Below, in pieces: positions 1 to 8,003 of a stretch of DNA of 54,658 nt (position 1 is the stretch's first letter; each line of letters starts with the position of its first letter). Where the stretch lies: the NCBI GenBank assembly GCA_937883775.1, contig CAKZXZ010000165.1, positions 1 through 54,658 of the forward strand, written 5' to 3'. The notes below the pieces were generated by a model. It searched no databases, was not told where the DNA came from, and was given only the letters and a program-made list of their open reading frames with translations. This DNA is from an uncultured Paracoccaceae bacterium (GTDB lineage: Bacteria > Pseudomonadota > Alphaproteobacteria > Rhodobacterales > Rhodobacteraceae). A program made the position numbers and the translations under genes.

Positions 1-195
1 CAGATCGAGCTTTGGACAAAGGGTGAGGAGTATAACAACGACGTCTACATCCTGCCCAAGCATCTGGACGAGAAAGTTGCCCGTCTTCACCTCGCTCGCA
101 TCGGCGTGAAGCTGACGACGCTTGATAAAGAGCAGGCGGATTACATCGGTGTGACCCAGGAAGGGCCCTTCAAGCCGGAACATTACCGCTACTAA
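1..195 (+). CDS. ahcY: Adenosylhomocysteinase, C-terminal 64 residues (partial)
   Basis: The reading frame is open from the first base and stops with TAA at 193-195. It encodes the end of S-adenosylhomocysteine hydrolase, which reversibly splits SAH into adenosine and homocysteine in the activated methyl cycle. The visible tail ends in KPEHYRY. This is the family's conserved C-terminal motif, whose Lys and Tyr contact NAD of the neighbouring subunit. The catalytic and NAD-binding domains lie upstream of the window. An intrinsic terminator (217-255) follows 22 nt after the stop and probably ends this transcript. Confidence 0.95.
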   Translation, partial: QIELWTKGEEYNNDVYILPKHLDEKVARLHLARIGVKLTTLDKEQADYIGVTQEGPFKPEHYRY

Positions 196-201
196 TCGGG
201 T

Positions 202-933
202 ATGTCAGACCCTCGCAAACGCCGCCCCTTCGTCTTTTGGGCGGCGTTTCTTTTGTTTGGTGTGTTGTTCTATTGGGGGGCAAAACAGGCTCTAATACAC
301 CCTGAAACGCCTATTCCAACAGCTTGGAATCCACTTGTTCCGCTCAGTGTTCAGGATCCTGTGACACCAGTCACTCAGTGGAAATTGACGCAAGCAATCG
401 CTGATCCTGCGCTATGCCGTGAGGTTCTTTCCAACACAGCCGTGTTTGAGGCACGATCAGACAGGATCGACACTGAACAGTGCCACATCCGCAATCGCGT
501 CTTGCTGTCATCCGTTGGTAATGCGGATATCAGCATGCTTGAGACGCGCTGCGCAATCGCCCTTCGCCTTGCCATGTGGGAGCACCACGGATTGCAACCT
601 GCAGCACGCGCACTACTGGGTGCCGAGATCTCACGCATTGTCCATATCGGAAGCTATAATTGCCGTCCAATCCGCACGACATCTGGCAGCACCGGACGTA
701 TGTCGACCCACGCGACGGCCGATGCGGTTGATATCGCCGGGGTGATCCTGTCAGACGGACGGCGGATCAGCCTTCTTTCTGATTGGGAGGGTGAAGATGC
801 CTCTGCCGCCTTCCTAAGAGAAGCGCAGGCAACCTCTTGCATATGGTTTAAGACATCCCTCGGTCCCGAGTTTAATCGGCTTCATGCGGATCATTTTCAC
901 CTGCAGAATACAGGTTGGGGAACCTGCCGATGA
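202..933 (+). CDS. Extensin-like C-terminal domain protein, membrane-anchored
   Basis: This 243-residue protein has a basic N terminus (RKRR, residues 5-8) followed by one hydrophobic segment (about 10-30), as in a signal anchor, so the rest is probably periplasmic. The C-terminal half matches the extensin-like family, which resembles VanY/DD-carboxypeptidase zinc enzymes. Likely metal ligands are H170 and D177 in STHATADAVD, and H231/H233 in HADHFH. Cell-wall peptidase activity is inferred only from that fold. The ATG is 6 nt after the ahcY stop with no good Shine-Dalgarno sequence, and an intrinsic terminator spans codons 6-16. The start is therefore less certain than the domain call, and expression may depend on translational coupling to ahcY. 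Confidence 0.75.
   Translation: MSDPRKRRPFVFWAAFLLFGVLFYWGAKQALIHPETPIPTAWNPLVPLSVQDPVTPVTQWKLTQAIADPALCREVLSNTAVFEARSDRIDTEQCHIRNRVLLSSVGNADISMLETRCAIALRLAMWEHHGLQPAARALLGAEISRIVHIGSYNCRPIRTTSGSTGRMSTHATADAVDIAGVILSDGRRISLLSDWEGEDASAAFLREAQATSCIWFKTSLGPEFNRLHADHFHLQNTGWGTCR
217..255 (+). terminator. Intrinsic terminator, inside the start of the next gene
   Basis: A perfect 11-bp stem AAACGCCGCCC (217-227) / GGGCGGCGTTT (239-249) with an 11-nt loop is followed by a T-rich tail to 255. It lies 22 nt behind the ahcY stop, where an ahcY terminator is expected. It also falls inside codons 6-16 of the extensin-like ORF that starts at 202. Confidence 0.8.
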
Positions 934-966
934 TCGCTGAGGGGAAAGATCGCATCAGAAAACCCT

Positions 967-995
967 TTGTCAGGTGCTGGATAAGTCACTAACCT
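967..995 (+). promoter_or_regulatory. Candidate promoter of the DUF2853 gene
   Basis: A -35-like TTGTCA (967-972) lies 17 nt upstream of a weak -10, TAACCT (990-995). A small hairpin ACGCC/GGCGT (1003-1018) lies in the predicted leader. The assignment rests on sequence only. Confidence 0.3.
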
Positions 996-1042
996 TCCAC
1001 CAACGCCAAACTGGGCGTGAAACTAACAGGTGGGAGAGACCT

Positions 1043-1384
1043 ATGGGAAAACGTGACGACCTTATCGCGCAATACGCAGACGATCTGAAAAATAAATGCG
1101 GTATGTCACCTGACATGGACCTGCTGACCAAAGTGACTATCGGATGTGGTCCAGCAATTTACAATGCTGACGCTTCGACAGTGGCAGGTTCGCAGCCCAG
1201 CGAGCTTGAGACAGTGAAAGACAACTTTCTTATTAAAAAATTGGGCCTCCCCGACGGTCCGGAACTGATGGATGCGATCAAATCTGTGATCGAGACATAT
1301 GGCCAGTCCGAGCGCAATAAGTACCGTGTGGTGGTCTACTACATGCTGACCAAGCACTTCGGGAAAGAAGCCGTCTACGGCTAA
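1043..1384 (+). CDS. DUF2853 family protein
   Basis: This 113-residue cytoplasmic protein matches the small alphaproteobacterial DUF2853 family, which has no established function. There is no signal peptide or membrane segment, and the C terminus is a basic helix-rich stretch ending KHFGKEAVYG. The ATG at 1043 is chosen because GGTGGGAGAG sits just upstream. A longer in-frame GTG at 974 would add 23 residues but has no ribosome site. The gene is monocistronic, with its own terminator at 1403-1434 and a possible promoter at 967-995. Confidence 0.8.
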   Translation: MGKRDDLIAQYADDLKNKCGMSPDMDLLTKVTIGCGPAIYNADASTVAGSQPSELETVKDNFLIKKLGLPDGPELMDAIKSVIETYGQSERNKYRVVVYYMLTKHFGKEAVYG

Positions 1385-1402
1385 AATCTTTCAGATTTTC
1401 GG

Positions 1403-1434
1403 AAAACGCCTTTCAAATTTGATGGGCGTTTTTT
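1403..1434 (+). terminator. Intrinsic terminator after the DUF2853 gene
   Basis: AAAACGCC (1403-1410) pairs with GGCGTTTT (1425-1432) across a 14-nt loop and runs into a T tract. It begins 18 nt after the DUF2853 stop. Confidence 0.75.
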
Positions 1435-1503
1435 GCTTTTTCGACCTAAATTGTAAAATCTTATCAATTGCTTATGTGGTCACGATCAGGGTATGCACAT
1501 CCC

Positions 1504-1598
1504 AACGGCCAGTAGGCCAGGACCAATAACATAACACGTGTGGTGAATGGGAGCACGTGGGGTGAAGAAGGGTCCTGGTGGTGCGGGGCCCTTCTTTT
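1504..1598 (+). ncRNA. Candidate structured small RNA with its own promoter and terminator
   Basis: The gap between two convergent genes contains a promoter-like pair, TTGCTT (1468-1473), 18 nt, TATGCA (1492-1497). From about 1504 a transcript would carry three hairpins: GGCC-AGTA-GGCC (1507-1518), CACGTG (1535-1540) with CACGTG (1554-1559), and an 11-bp terminator stem (1565-1575 with 1586-1596) followed by TTTTATTT. CCAGGACC (1517-1524) can instead pair with GGTCCTGG (1571-1578), which would break the terminator stem. No gene follows on this strand, so a free small RNA fits better than a leader. I do not recognise it as 6S, SRP or tmRNA. Confidence 0.5.
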
Positions 1599-1601
1599 AT
1601 T

Positions 1602-2021
1602 TCAAGGCTTCGTTTTTCCAAGATCGCAGATGATCTGCCATTCGGCTTCTGTCACTGGTTGGACAGACAGCCGAGCATTCCGCACAAGCACCATTTCGGA
1701 CAAACGCTCATCTGCCTTTACCATGTCCAGTGTAACCGGTGTTTCAAGTGCGCGGATCGCTTTGATATCAACGCAATCCCACCGATCATCATCGGTTGTG
1801 CTATCGGGATGCGCTTCGGCGATGACCTCGACAATTCCGACAACTGCTTTTTCGCTTTGTGAATGATAAAAAAAGCCTTGGTCGCCCACTTTCATATCAC
1901 GCATGAAATTACGTGCCTGATAATTGCGAACGCCGTCCCACTCTTCGCCCTGATCGCCTTTGGCAACCTGATCGTCCCATGACCAGACAGACGGCTCGGA
2001 TTTGAAAAGCCAATATGTCAT
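1602..2021 (-). CDS. EVE domain-containing protein
   Basis: The protein has 139 residues and is almost entirely one EVE domain (PUA-like fold, thymocyte nuclear protein 1 type). The signature MTYWLFKSEPSVWSWDD is at the N terminus and WDGVRNYQARNFM around residues 28-40. EVE domains bind modified bases in nucleic acids; the natural ligand of the bacterial stand-alone form is not settled. Its start overlaps the end of the yciI-like gene by 4 nt, so it is the last gene of the leftward tsaD-gpsA-yciI-EVE operon. Confidence 0.9.
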   Translation of the reverse strand: MTYWLFKSEPSVWSWDDQVAKGDQGEEWDGVRNYQARNFMRDMKVGDQGFFYHSQSEKAVVGIVEVIAEAHPDSTTDDDRWDCVDIKAIRALETPVTLDMVKADERLSEMVLVRNARLSVQPVTEAEWQIICDLGKTKP

Positions 2022-2293
2022 GTCGATATTACTCTGTTCCAGGACTGCACCGAAACACTCTCGAACAAACCTGCTAGAGCATAAGGGTCTTTTTCAGCCC
2101 AGTTTTCGGCATCCTCAAGTGTGCCGACCTCAAGGATCAATAGCGATCCACACATTTCGCCATCTTTGTTGAGGAAGGGACCCGCCTGCCGCACAACACC
2201 ACTGGATTTGATATACTCAAGATGGCTCGCGCGATTGGCTTTCCGGATCTCTAGCGCTCCAGGTTTGTCGTGGGCCATAACGGCAAATAACAT
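2018..2293 (-). CDS. YciI family protein
   Basis: This 91-residue protein has the YciI (ferredoxin-like alpha/beta) fold: MLFAVMAHDKPGALEIRKA at the N terminus and AEKDPYALAGLFESVSV near the C terminus, with the family's conserved His and Asp (H8, D9). The physiological reaction of such small YciI proteins is unknown. The ATG lies 3 nt behind the gpsA stop. The last gpsA codons (AAGGAGGAA, Lys-Glu-Glu) serve as its Shine-Dalgarno sequence, so translation is probably coupled. It overlaps the EVE gene by 4 nt. Confidence 0.88.
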   Translation of the reverse strand: MLFAVMAHDKPGALEIRKANRASHLEYIKSSGVVRQAGPFLNKDGEMCGSLLILEVGTLEDAENWAEKDPYALAGLFESVSVQSWNRVIST

Positions 2294-2296
2294 GGT

Positions 2297-3256
2297 CTAT
2301 TCCTCCTTAAGTGGTCGGCTCAATAAGTCTTCAAGCGCATCTGATACCGAGCATTTACCAGTAACAAGCGTTGAAACGGCCGTTGAGATCGGCATATCAA
2401 ACCCGTCTTGCGATGAGGCTGCGACAAGCGCGTGCGCTGTTGGGATGCCTTCAACCGTCTTGCCGTCTGGCAGTGGCGCACCCGCACCCAGCGCTAATCC
2501 GGCAGTATAGTTGCGCGATTTTGTGGATGTGCAGGTCAGTATCAGGTCACCAAAGCCTGAAAGCCCAACCAGCGTCTCTTCGCGCGCGCCGCGTCTGCTG
2601 GCAAAACGGCGCATTTCAGCAAATCCTCTAGTCATCAGCGCGGCACGTGCGCTTTCTCCCAAACCAGCACCAATCGCGGCACCACAAGCAATGGCCATAA
2701 CGTTTTTCATTGCACCACCTAGCTCTGCTCCAAGCCGATCTGTGGTGGAATAGAGTCTAATATTCGTCGTTGAAAGCGTCTCTTGCAGCTCTTTTGCCGA
2801 GCCATCAACTGCCAGAGTCAACGCGGTCGGTAACCCTTGGGCGATATCGACCGCAAAGCTTGGCCCTGTCAGGATAGCGACACGCGCTGCCGGGCAGGCG
2901 CTTGCAATCAGCGCGCTTGGCCCGATGCCGGTCTCAAGATCTATCCCCTTGCAGCAAACAACCAGGGTTTTTCCATCAAGATGAGCCGCACTGGCTGTTA
3001 GAAACCCCCGCAGTTGCTGCGCAGGCAAGGCCAGTAGAACAGTCTCAGCATCGCCGACTTTGCCAAGATCGGCAGTAAAACTCAGGGCGTCAGGTAAGGT
3101 GATCCCCGGAAGATATGCTTTGTTTTCACGGCTGGTCTCCATCTCGTTGATGGAATTCTCATCGCGCCCCCAAAGCATGACCCCCGGACGTGAACGGGCC
3201 AGGCTGATCGCCAAAGCGGTGCCAAATGCGCCGGCGCCAAGGACAGCCACACTCAT
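2297..3256 (-). CDS. gpsA: Glycerol-3-phosphate dehydrogenase [NAD(P)+]
   Basis: The 319-residue cytosolic enzyme reduces dihydroxyacetone phosphate to sn-glycerol 3-phosphate, the backbone for phospholipids. The N-terminal Rossmann motif GAGAFGTAL spans residues 7-15. Lys103 sits in [10 protein letters not shown], and the catalytic Lys184 in GGAMKNVMA. Length and motifs are normal for GpsA. The start codon overlaps the tsaD stop (ATGA), the usual alphaproteobacterial pairing of these two genes. Confidence 0.97.
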   Translation of the reverse strand: MSVAVLGAGAFGTALAISLARSRPGVMLWGRDENSINEMETSRENKAYLPGITLPDALSFTADLGKVGDAETVLLALPAQQLRGFLTASAAHLDGKTLVVCCKGIDLETGIGPSALIASACPAARVAILTGPSFAVDIAQGLPTALTLAVDGSAKELQETLSTTNIRLYSTTDRLGAELGGAMKNVMAIACGAAIGAGLGESARAALMTRGFAEMRRFASRRGAREETLVGLSGFGDLILTCTSTKSRNYTAGLALGAGAPLPDGKTVEGIPTAHALVAASSQDGFDMPISTAVSTLVTGKCSVSDALEDLLSRPLKEE

Positions 3257-4347
3257 GCCTTTGCGCCTTTCTTGCCAGAGCCAAGCATCGGCGCTGTCGT
3301 TCTATCCAACGGCCAGCGCGGACGTGCGGAGAGGGTGAGATCGCTGATTTGTCCATCTTCAAGCAGCGCCAATCCCGCATAGGCAATCATGGCAGCATTG
3401 TCGGTGCAAAGTGGTAGTGGAGGTGCGCAAAACACAAGGCCGGTTTCTTGTGAAATAGACTCTAATACACCGCGAATAGCCTGATTGGCTGCAACTCCAC
3501 CTGCAACAGCAAAGCTGGGTGCGATCGGTTTAAGATAAAGATACTCTGCAATCGCACGCCGTGTTTTTTGACCAAGAACATCACAGATTGCGGCTTGGAA
3601 ACCTGCACAAAGATCGTTGCGTTTCGCCTCGGTCAATCCGTTGTCTCCTGACACAAGTGCATCGCGCGTGCGCAGAACGGCGGTCTTCAAGCCCGAGAAA
3701 GACATGTTGCAATCGTCGCGATCCAGCAAAGGGCGAGGCAATTTGAACCGCGATGCGTCCCCAGTTCGTGCAGCAACCTCGACAGACGGACCGCCTGGTT
3801 GCGGTAGGCCAAGCAATTTTGCGACCTTGTCAAACGCCTCCCCCGGAGCGTCATCAATTGTTCCGCCAAGCCGCGTGAAGTCCGAAGGGCTTTTGACGAT
3901 CAAAAATTGGCAATGTCCGCCAGAAACAAGAAGCAACAGATACGGGAAGGGCAGTTGATCGGTGAGCCGAGGCGTCAATGCGTGACCGGCAAGATGGTTC
4001 ACGCCAATCAGTGGTTTCTCTATCGCAGAAGCGATGCCTTTCGCACACATTACACCAGACAAGACGCCACCAATCAGGCCCGGGCCTGACGTAACAGCGA
4101 TGCTGTCGATGTCTTTAAGGGCTACATCTGCGTCGCGAAGAGCCAGTTCGACACAATGGTCAAGCTTTTCAGCATGAGCACGGGCCGCAAGTTCGGGGAC
4201 AACCCCGCCAAAGGCTGCGTGCAGATCTGTTTGGCTTTCGACGATGGACGACTTGATGACAGCATGTTTTGCCGTACCCGACACGACAGCGGCCGCGGTA
4301 TCATCGCAACTGCTTTCGATTCCAAGCACGGTTCTTGTCAGGCGCAT
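3253..4347 (-). CDS. tsaD: tRNA N6-adenosine threonylcarbamoyltransferase
   Basis: This 364-residue member of the Kae1/TsaD/Qri7 family transfers the threonylcarbamoyl group to A37 of tRNAs that read ANN codons, working with TsaB and TsaE. The N terminus has the family signature [10 protein letters not shown] (residues 9-18). Metal ligands H118 and H122 lie in NHLAGHA, and a further Asp in the C-terminal CTDNAAM. It heads a leftward operon with gpsA, divergent from hemD across 71 bp. Confidence 0.97.
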   Translation of the reverse strand: MRLTRTVLGIESSCDDTAAAVVSGTAKHAVIKSSIVESQTDLHAAFGGVVPELAARAHAEKLDHCVELALRDADVALKDIDSIAVTSGPGLIGGVLSGVMCAKGIASAIEKPLIGVNHLAGHALTPRLTDQLPFPYLLLLVSGGHCQFLIVKSPSDFTRLGGTIDDAPGEAFDKVAKLLGLPQPGGPSVEVAARTGDASRFKLPRPLLDRDDCNMSFSGLKTAVLRTRDALVSGDNGLTEAKRNDLCAGFQAAICDVLGQKTRRAIAEYLYLKPIAPSFAVAGGVAANQAIRGVLESISQETGLVFCAPPLPLCTDNAAMIAYAGLALLEDGQISDLTLSARPRWPLDRTTAPMLGSGKKGAKA

Positions 4348-4358
4348 TGTGGCCTCGA

Positions 4359-4406
4359 TTGTCTGATCGCCATGTCGCAGGTATCACCACCAGACAAGCC
4401 AGACAA
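4359..4406. promoter_or_regulatory. Overlapping divergent promoters for tsaD and hemD
   Basis: In the 71-bp gap, TTGTCT (4359-4364) is 17 nt from TATCAC (4382-4387) in the hemD direction. On the other strand TTGTCT (4406-4401) is 17 nt from TACCTG (4383-4378) in the tsaD direction. The two promoters would interleave. AGACAA is repeated with a 3-nt gap on the + strand at the tsaD -35. Sequence match only. Confidence 0.4.
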
Positions 4407-4418
4407 TAAGGGGCGGGC

Positions 4419-5120
4419 ATGACCAAGAAATCTTACGATCTGATCCTGACCCGGCCAATTCAACGGGCACATGGCTTTGCATCAGACCTTTCACCTGAGG
4501 TTGCGCAGTATTTGAGGGTTCATATCGCACCCTTACTGGCGATCAGAGCATTGAGCGACGCGCCTGATCTTTCCGGTTACCGTGGGGTAATCTTCAGCTC
4601 GGCTTCTGCGCTTGACTATGTTTCGACAAGATCTGGCCTGCCTGCGTTTTGTGTGGGAAAACGCACGCAAGATGCTGCCCGCGGCGCTGGCTTCAAAGCT
4701 GACCTATCCTCTGAAACGGCGGATAAGCTTGTCGAGGCTTTGATCGCCTTACAGCCCGCGACGCCCTTGTTGCATCTGCATGGGGCGCATACCCGCGGAG
4801 ATATCGCAAACCGATTGAGTTCCGGTGGAATAGAGACGACTTCAAACGCGATCTATACTCAAGATGAAGTGCTCTTGCCGCATGATATTCTTGATCTTTT
4901 GCACGGGGGCCATCCATGTATTGTCCCCCTTTTTTCGCCACGGACTGCTGCATTATTTGCAAGGCAGGTTAAAACCGTGTCTGGCAATGTCCATGTCATC
5001 GCGCTGAGTCATGCGGTTGCCGAAGTGATCCCATGCGATTGGATCGTCTCCTTGCGCATTGCAAAAACGCCAACGGCTGACGCCATGCATGCCGAGATTG
5101 CACAGATCATCGCGGGTTGA
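4419..5120 (+). CDS. hemD: Uroporphyrinogen-III synthase
   Basis: The protein has 233 residues. It closes hydroxymethylbilane to uroporphyrinogen III with inversion of ring D, in the heme, siroheme and cobalamin pathways. The family is poorly conserved, but the two-lobed pattern is visible: ILTRPIQRA at the N terminus, IFSSASALDYV (about 61-71), VGKRTQDAARGAGF (about 79-92), and PLFSPRTAALFARQV in the second lobe. AAGGGGCGGG precedes the ATG. Placement before the mitofilin and hemY genes supports the call. Confidence 0.92.
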   Translation: MTKKSYDLILTRPIQRAHGFASDLSPEVAQYLRVHIAPLLAIRALSDAPDLSGYRGVIFSSASALDYVSTRSGLPAFCVGKRTQDAARGAGFKADLSSETADKLVEALIALQPATPLLHLHGAHTRGDIANRLSSGGIETTSNAIYTQDEVLLPHDILDLLHGGHPCIVPLFSPRTAALFARQVKTVSGNVHVIALSHAVAEVIPCDWIVSLRIAKTPTADAMHAEIAQIIAG

Positions 5121-5198
5121 GACACAAGGTGGGGCGAGATAAGCTTATGTGTGAAACCAGCTTTTTCAGCTTGTAATCAGATTCGCAAAGGGTGCGGC

Positions 5199-6362
5199 GT
5201 GACAAAATCCAAGTCTTCCAAGAAAACCGTTTCCGAAAAAGCGCCCGAGCTGGAAGACACTGCTACGGATGAAACGACGGTAAATCTATCTGACGAGAAA
5301 CCAGAAGAAACGAAGGTTTTGGACGTCGAGCCGGTGAACGACGATATTAATGCCGAAGAGATCACTGCGGATCGTCAAACTGAACCGAATGCAACAGAGC
5401 CTGAAAAGACCGTTATCGTTCAGCGAACGGGTTTCTTTCAGACCATCGCTGCGGGTGTTTTGGCGGCAGGTGCCGGATTTCTGGGCGCGCAATACGCGTC
5501 ACAAAGCTGGCCATTTGAACCCGGACCATCGACCGATCCGCTTGCTGTAGCACAAGCGGCGCAGGACACTGTGACTGAATTGGAAGATCGTCTTTTGAGT
5601 ACCGAAAGTGCAATCGCTGAACAGGCGCAGCTTGCGTCAGATTTACCCGAAGTTGCGGCTCAGATTTCAGAGGCTTCTGCATCAATCACAGCGTTGGATG
5701 CGCGGCTTGCCGAGTTGGAAGCGCGCCCGGTTACGGACGGTGCAACATCATCGGTTGATATGGCTGAGGTCGAGGGTGAGATTACGGGCCTGCAAGAACA
5801 AGTCGCATCATTGCTTGCCGAGGCCAATCTTGCCGAAGAAAGCGCAGCCGCTGCTGCACAAGAGCAATTGGCGCGGGCCGCTTTGGCGCGTGTCATGGCA
5901 AATCTCGAAACAGGTACGCCATTTGCTGATGCTCTTGGTGATGTCGAAAATTCTGCCGACATCGCGATCCCTGAAATTTTGACTGCAACCGCAGCAGAAG
6001 GCGTTCCCGCGTTGACCACGTTGCAAGAGAGCTTTGATCCCGCCGCACGTGCGGCTTTGGCCGCGGCACGGGGATCGGCTTCAAACGAAGATGCCAGCGT
6101 TGGGGACCGTCTTGGTGCTTTCTTGCGCGCGCGAACCGGTGCGCGATCGGTCGAGCCACGTGAAGGTGACGACCCGGATGCGGTCCTTTCACGTATCGGC
6201 GCCAGCGTCGGCGCTGGCAACATCGGGGATGCGCTGGCAGAAGCTGATGCGCTGCCCGAGCAAGCGCGCAGCGCAATGACGGACTGGCTTGCGCAAGCTG
6301 AAACGCGCCATCAGGCACTTGTAGCAGCGGATGCGCTGTCTCAAGAACTCATTTCCAATTAA
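5199..6362 (+). CDS. Alphaproteobacterial mitofilin/Mic60-like inner-membrane protein
   Basis: This 387-residue protein has a very acidic, disordered N-terminal region (about 1-75), one membrane segment (about 77-97, TIAAGVLAAGAGFLGAQYA), a long Ala/Glu-rich coiled coil (about 115-230) and a C-terminal helical domain. This is the layout of bacterial Mic60/mitofilin, which shapes inner-membrane invaginations and contacts the outer membrane. The hemD-mitofilin-hemY order is the known alphaproteobacterial context. The GTG at 5199 is preferred because AAAGGG lies 6 nt upstream. An earlier in-frame GTG at 5151 would add 16 residues without a ribosome site. Confidence 0.85.
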   Translation: MTKSKSSKKTVSEKAPELEDTATDETTVNLSDEKPEETKVLDVEPVNDDINAEEITADRQTEPNATEPEKTVIVQRTGFFQTIAAGVLAAGAGFLGAQYASQSWPFEPGPSTDPLAVAQAAQDTVTELEDRLLSTESAIAEQAQLASDLPEVAAQISEASASITALDARLAELEARPVTDGATSSVDMAEVEGEITGLQEQVASLLAEANLAEESAAAAAQEQLARAALARVMANLETGTPFADALGDVENSADIAIPEILTATAAEGVPALTTLQESFDPAARAALAAARGSASNEDASVGDRLGAFLRARTGARSVEPREGDDPDAVLSRIGASVGAGNIGDALAEADALPEQARSAMTDWLAQAETRHQALVAADALSQELISN

Positions 6363-6374
6363 GGCGGTCCTGCA

Positions 6375-7859
6375 ATGCTTTGGTCTTTGATAAAAGTTGT
6401 TCTGTTTATTGGTATCATCGCGGCGCTGACGCTGGGTGCGGAATACCTGCTGCAAACCGATGGCGGTGTCATGGTCACGATTGGTGGCGTTGAATACACG
6501 TTCGGTGTGCTTGAAGCGACGATTGCGTTGGTGGTTTTGGTCATCGCCGTTTGGATTTTCCTCAAGGTTCTGGGCCTCCTCGTTGCGACGCTAAAATTTA
6601 TCAACGGCGACGAAACTGCCATCTCGCGATATTTCGACCGTAATCGCGAACGAAAGGGCTTTCAGGCGCTTTCTGACGGCATGATGGCACTGGCCTCTGG
6701 CGAAGGGCGCACCGCGATGGCCAAGGCTGCGAAAGCCGAAAAGTATTTGCGCAGGCCGGAACTGACCAATCTGATTACGGCACAAGCCGCTGAGGTCAGT
6801 GGCGACCGCAAAAAGGCAGAGGAAGTCTACAAGCGGCTTTTGAAGGATGAACGTACCCGTTTCGTAGGTGTGCGCGGCATCATGAAACAAAAGCTTGCTG
6901 ATGGAGATACAGAGACAGCTTTGAAGCTGGCTGAAAAGGCCTTTGCGCTGAAGCCCAAGCATGTCGAAACACAAGATACTTTGTTGAAGCTGCAGGCGGA
7001 AACAGCCGACTGGTCAGGCGCGCGAAAGACGCTGAATGCAAAGCTGCGCCATGGCAGTCTGCCGCGTGATGTGCACAAGCGTCGGGATGCGGTTCTTGCA
7101 TTATCAGAGGCGTCTGACGTGCTGGCCGAAGGCCAAACGATTGAGGCGCGCGAAACTGCGATTGAAGCCAATCGCCTGTCGCCCGATCTGATCCCGGCGG
7201 CCGTCATGGCAGCGCGAGCCTATATCGAGCAAGGCAAGTCGCGTTATGCGACACGCGTCTTGAAAAAGACATGGGACGTACGCCCGCATCCTGATCTTGC
7301 CGCTGCATTCGCCGATATCGAACCCGATGAGGACGCCAACAAGCGGGTCAAGCGGTTTGGTGCGCTGACAAAGTCCAAACCGGATCATCCCGAAACACGG
7401 ATGCTGTTGGCTGAGCTTAATATTGCTGCCGAAGACTTTCCTGCTGCCCGCAAAGCGCTTGGCGATCTTGTCGAGACCAAACCGACAGCGCGATCCATCA
7501 CAATTATGGCCGCGATTGAGCGTGGCGAAGGTGCAGATGATGCTGTTGTGCGTGGTTGGCTGACCAAAGCATTGAGTGCGCCGCGCGGGCCTCAGTGGAT
7601 TTGCGACAACTGCCATAACATCGACACGAACTGGAGCCCGGTTTGCAAGAATTGTTCCAGTTTCGACACGCTCACCTGGCGTGAACCAACCACCGGAGAG
7701 GCTGCGGTTCCCGCATCGGCGACAATGTTGCCATTGATCGTAGAAGAACCAAAAGAGGCCGAAATTGAGGTAATTTCAGACCAGGTTGAAGACGCGATTT
7801 TGGCCGAGGCAGAGCCCGTCGAAACCACGGAAGCTGAAAAGGCTGAAGCCGCAAAATAA
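6375..7859 (+). CDS. hemY: HemY-type TPR protein with C-terminal zinc ribbon
   Basis: This 494-residue protein has two N-terminal membrane segments (about 4-25 and 47-70) in the HemY_N domain, then TPR-like helical repeats (about 95-400). A Cys4 module follows, C410xxC413 and C424xxC427, then an acidic tail. The Enterobacteria-type HemY is linked to heme synthesis only by operon position, and its biochemical role is uncertain. The zinc ribbon recalls the rubredoxin-like metal site of the TPR protein LapB, which is my comparison and not evidence of shared function. It is the third gene of the hemD operon, 12 nt behind mitofilin. Confidence 0.85.
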   Translation: MLWSLIKVVLFIGIIAALTLGAEYLLQTDGGVMVTIGGVEYTFGVLEATIALVVLVIAVWIFLKVLGLLVATLKFINGDETAISRYFDRNRERKGFQALSDGMMALASGEGRTAMAKAAKAEKYLRRPELTNLITAQAAEVSGDRKKAEEVYKRLLKDERTRFVGVRGIMKQKLADGDTETALKLAEKAFALKPKHVETQDTLLKLQAETADWSGARKTLNAKLRHGSLPRDVHKRRDAVLALSEASDVLAEGQTIEARETAIEANRLSPDLIPAAVMAARAYIEQGKSRYATRVLKKTWDVRPHPDLAAAFADIEPDEDANKRVKRFGALTKSKPDHPETRMLLAELNIAAEDFPAARKALGDLVETKPTARSITIMAAIERGEGADDAVVRGWLTKALSAPRGPQWICDNCHNIDTNWSPVCKNCSSFDTLTWREPTTGEAAVPASATMLPLIVEEPKEAEIEVISDQVEDAILAEAEPVETTEAEKAEAAK

Positions 7860-7870
7860 CCCTTCCAACA

Positions 7871-7898
7871 GGCGTGGCATGGTGATACGAGCCACGCC
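7871..7898 (+). other. Hairpin between hemY and tRNA-Thr
   Basis: GGCGTGGC (7871-7878) pairs with GCCACGCC (7891-7898) across 12 nt. There is no T tract, so it is not a standard terminator. It could protect the hemY 3' end or help processing of a hemY-tRNA transcript. Confidence 0.4.
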
Positions 7899-7902
7899 CA
7901 AG

Positions 7903-7978
7903 GCCGCTGTAGCTCAGCTGGTAGAGCACGTCATTCGTAATGATGGGGTCGGAGGTTCGAGTCCTCTCAGCGGCACCA
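7903..7978 (+). tRNA. tRNA-Thr(CGT)
   Basis: This is a 76-nt cloverleaf. The acceptor stem is GCCGCTG (7903-7909) / CAGCGGC (7968-7974), with discriminator A and an encoded CCA end (7976-7978). The anticodon loop TTCGTAA gives anticodon CGT, which reads ACG (Thr). The T arm is GGAGG-TTCGAGT-CCTCT. It sits between the hemY operon and the convergent RND pump gene. Confidence 0.97.
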
Positions 7979-8003
7979 CTTTTCTTGAATTCACTGATTA
8001 AGA

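Noticed and set aside
1504-1598. 6S RNA or SRP RNA as the identity of the small-RNA candidate
   Set aside because: It is shorter than alphaproteobacterial 6S and lacks the SRP core GGTCAGGTCCGGAAGGAAGC, so it is reported only as an unnamed candidate.
1540-1866. Two overlapping + strand frames (94 and 108 codons) opposite the EVE gene
   Set aside because: They are antisense to a well-matched EVE domain gene, run through the terminator hairpin and show no family features.
5660-6223. A 187-codon minus-strand frame inside the mitofilin gene
   Set aside because: It is the reverse of an Ala/Glu-rich coiled coil, giving a Ser/Ala/Arg-rich artefact.
7860-8003. Integration site at tRNA-Thr
   Set aside because: The tRNA is intact, and no repeat of its 3' end or phage gene was seen nearby.
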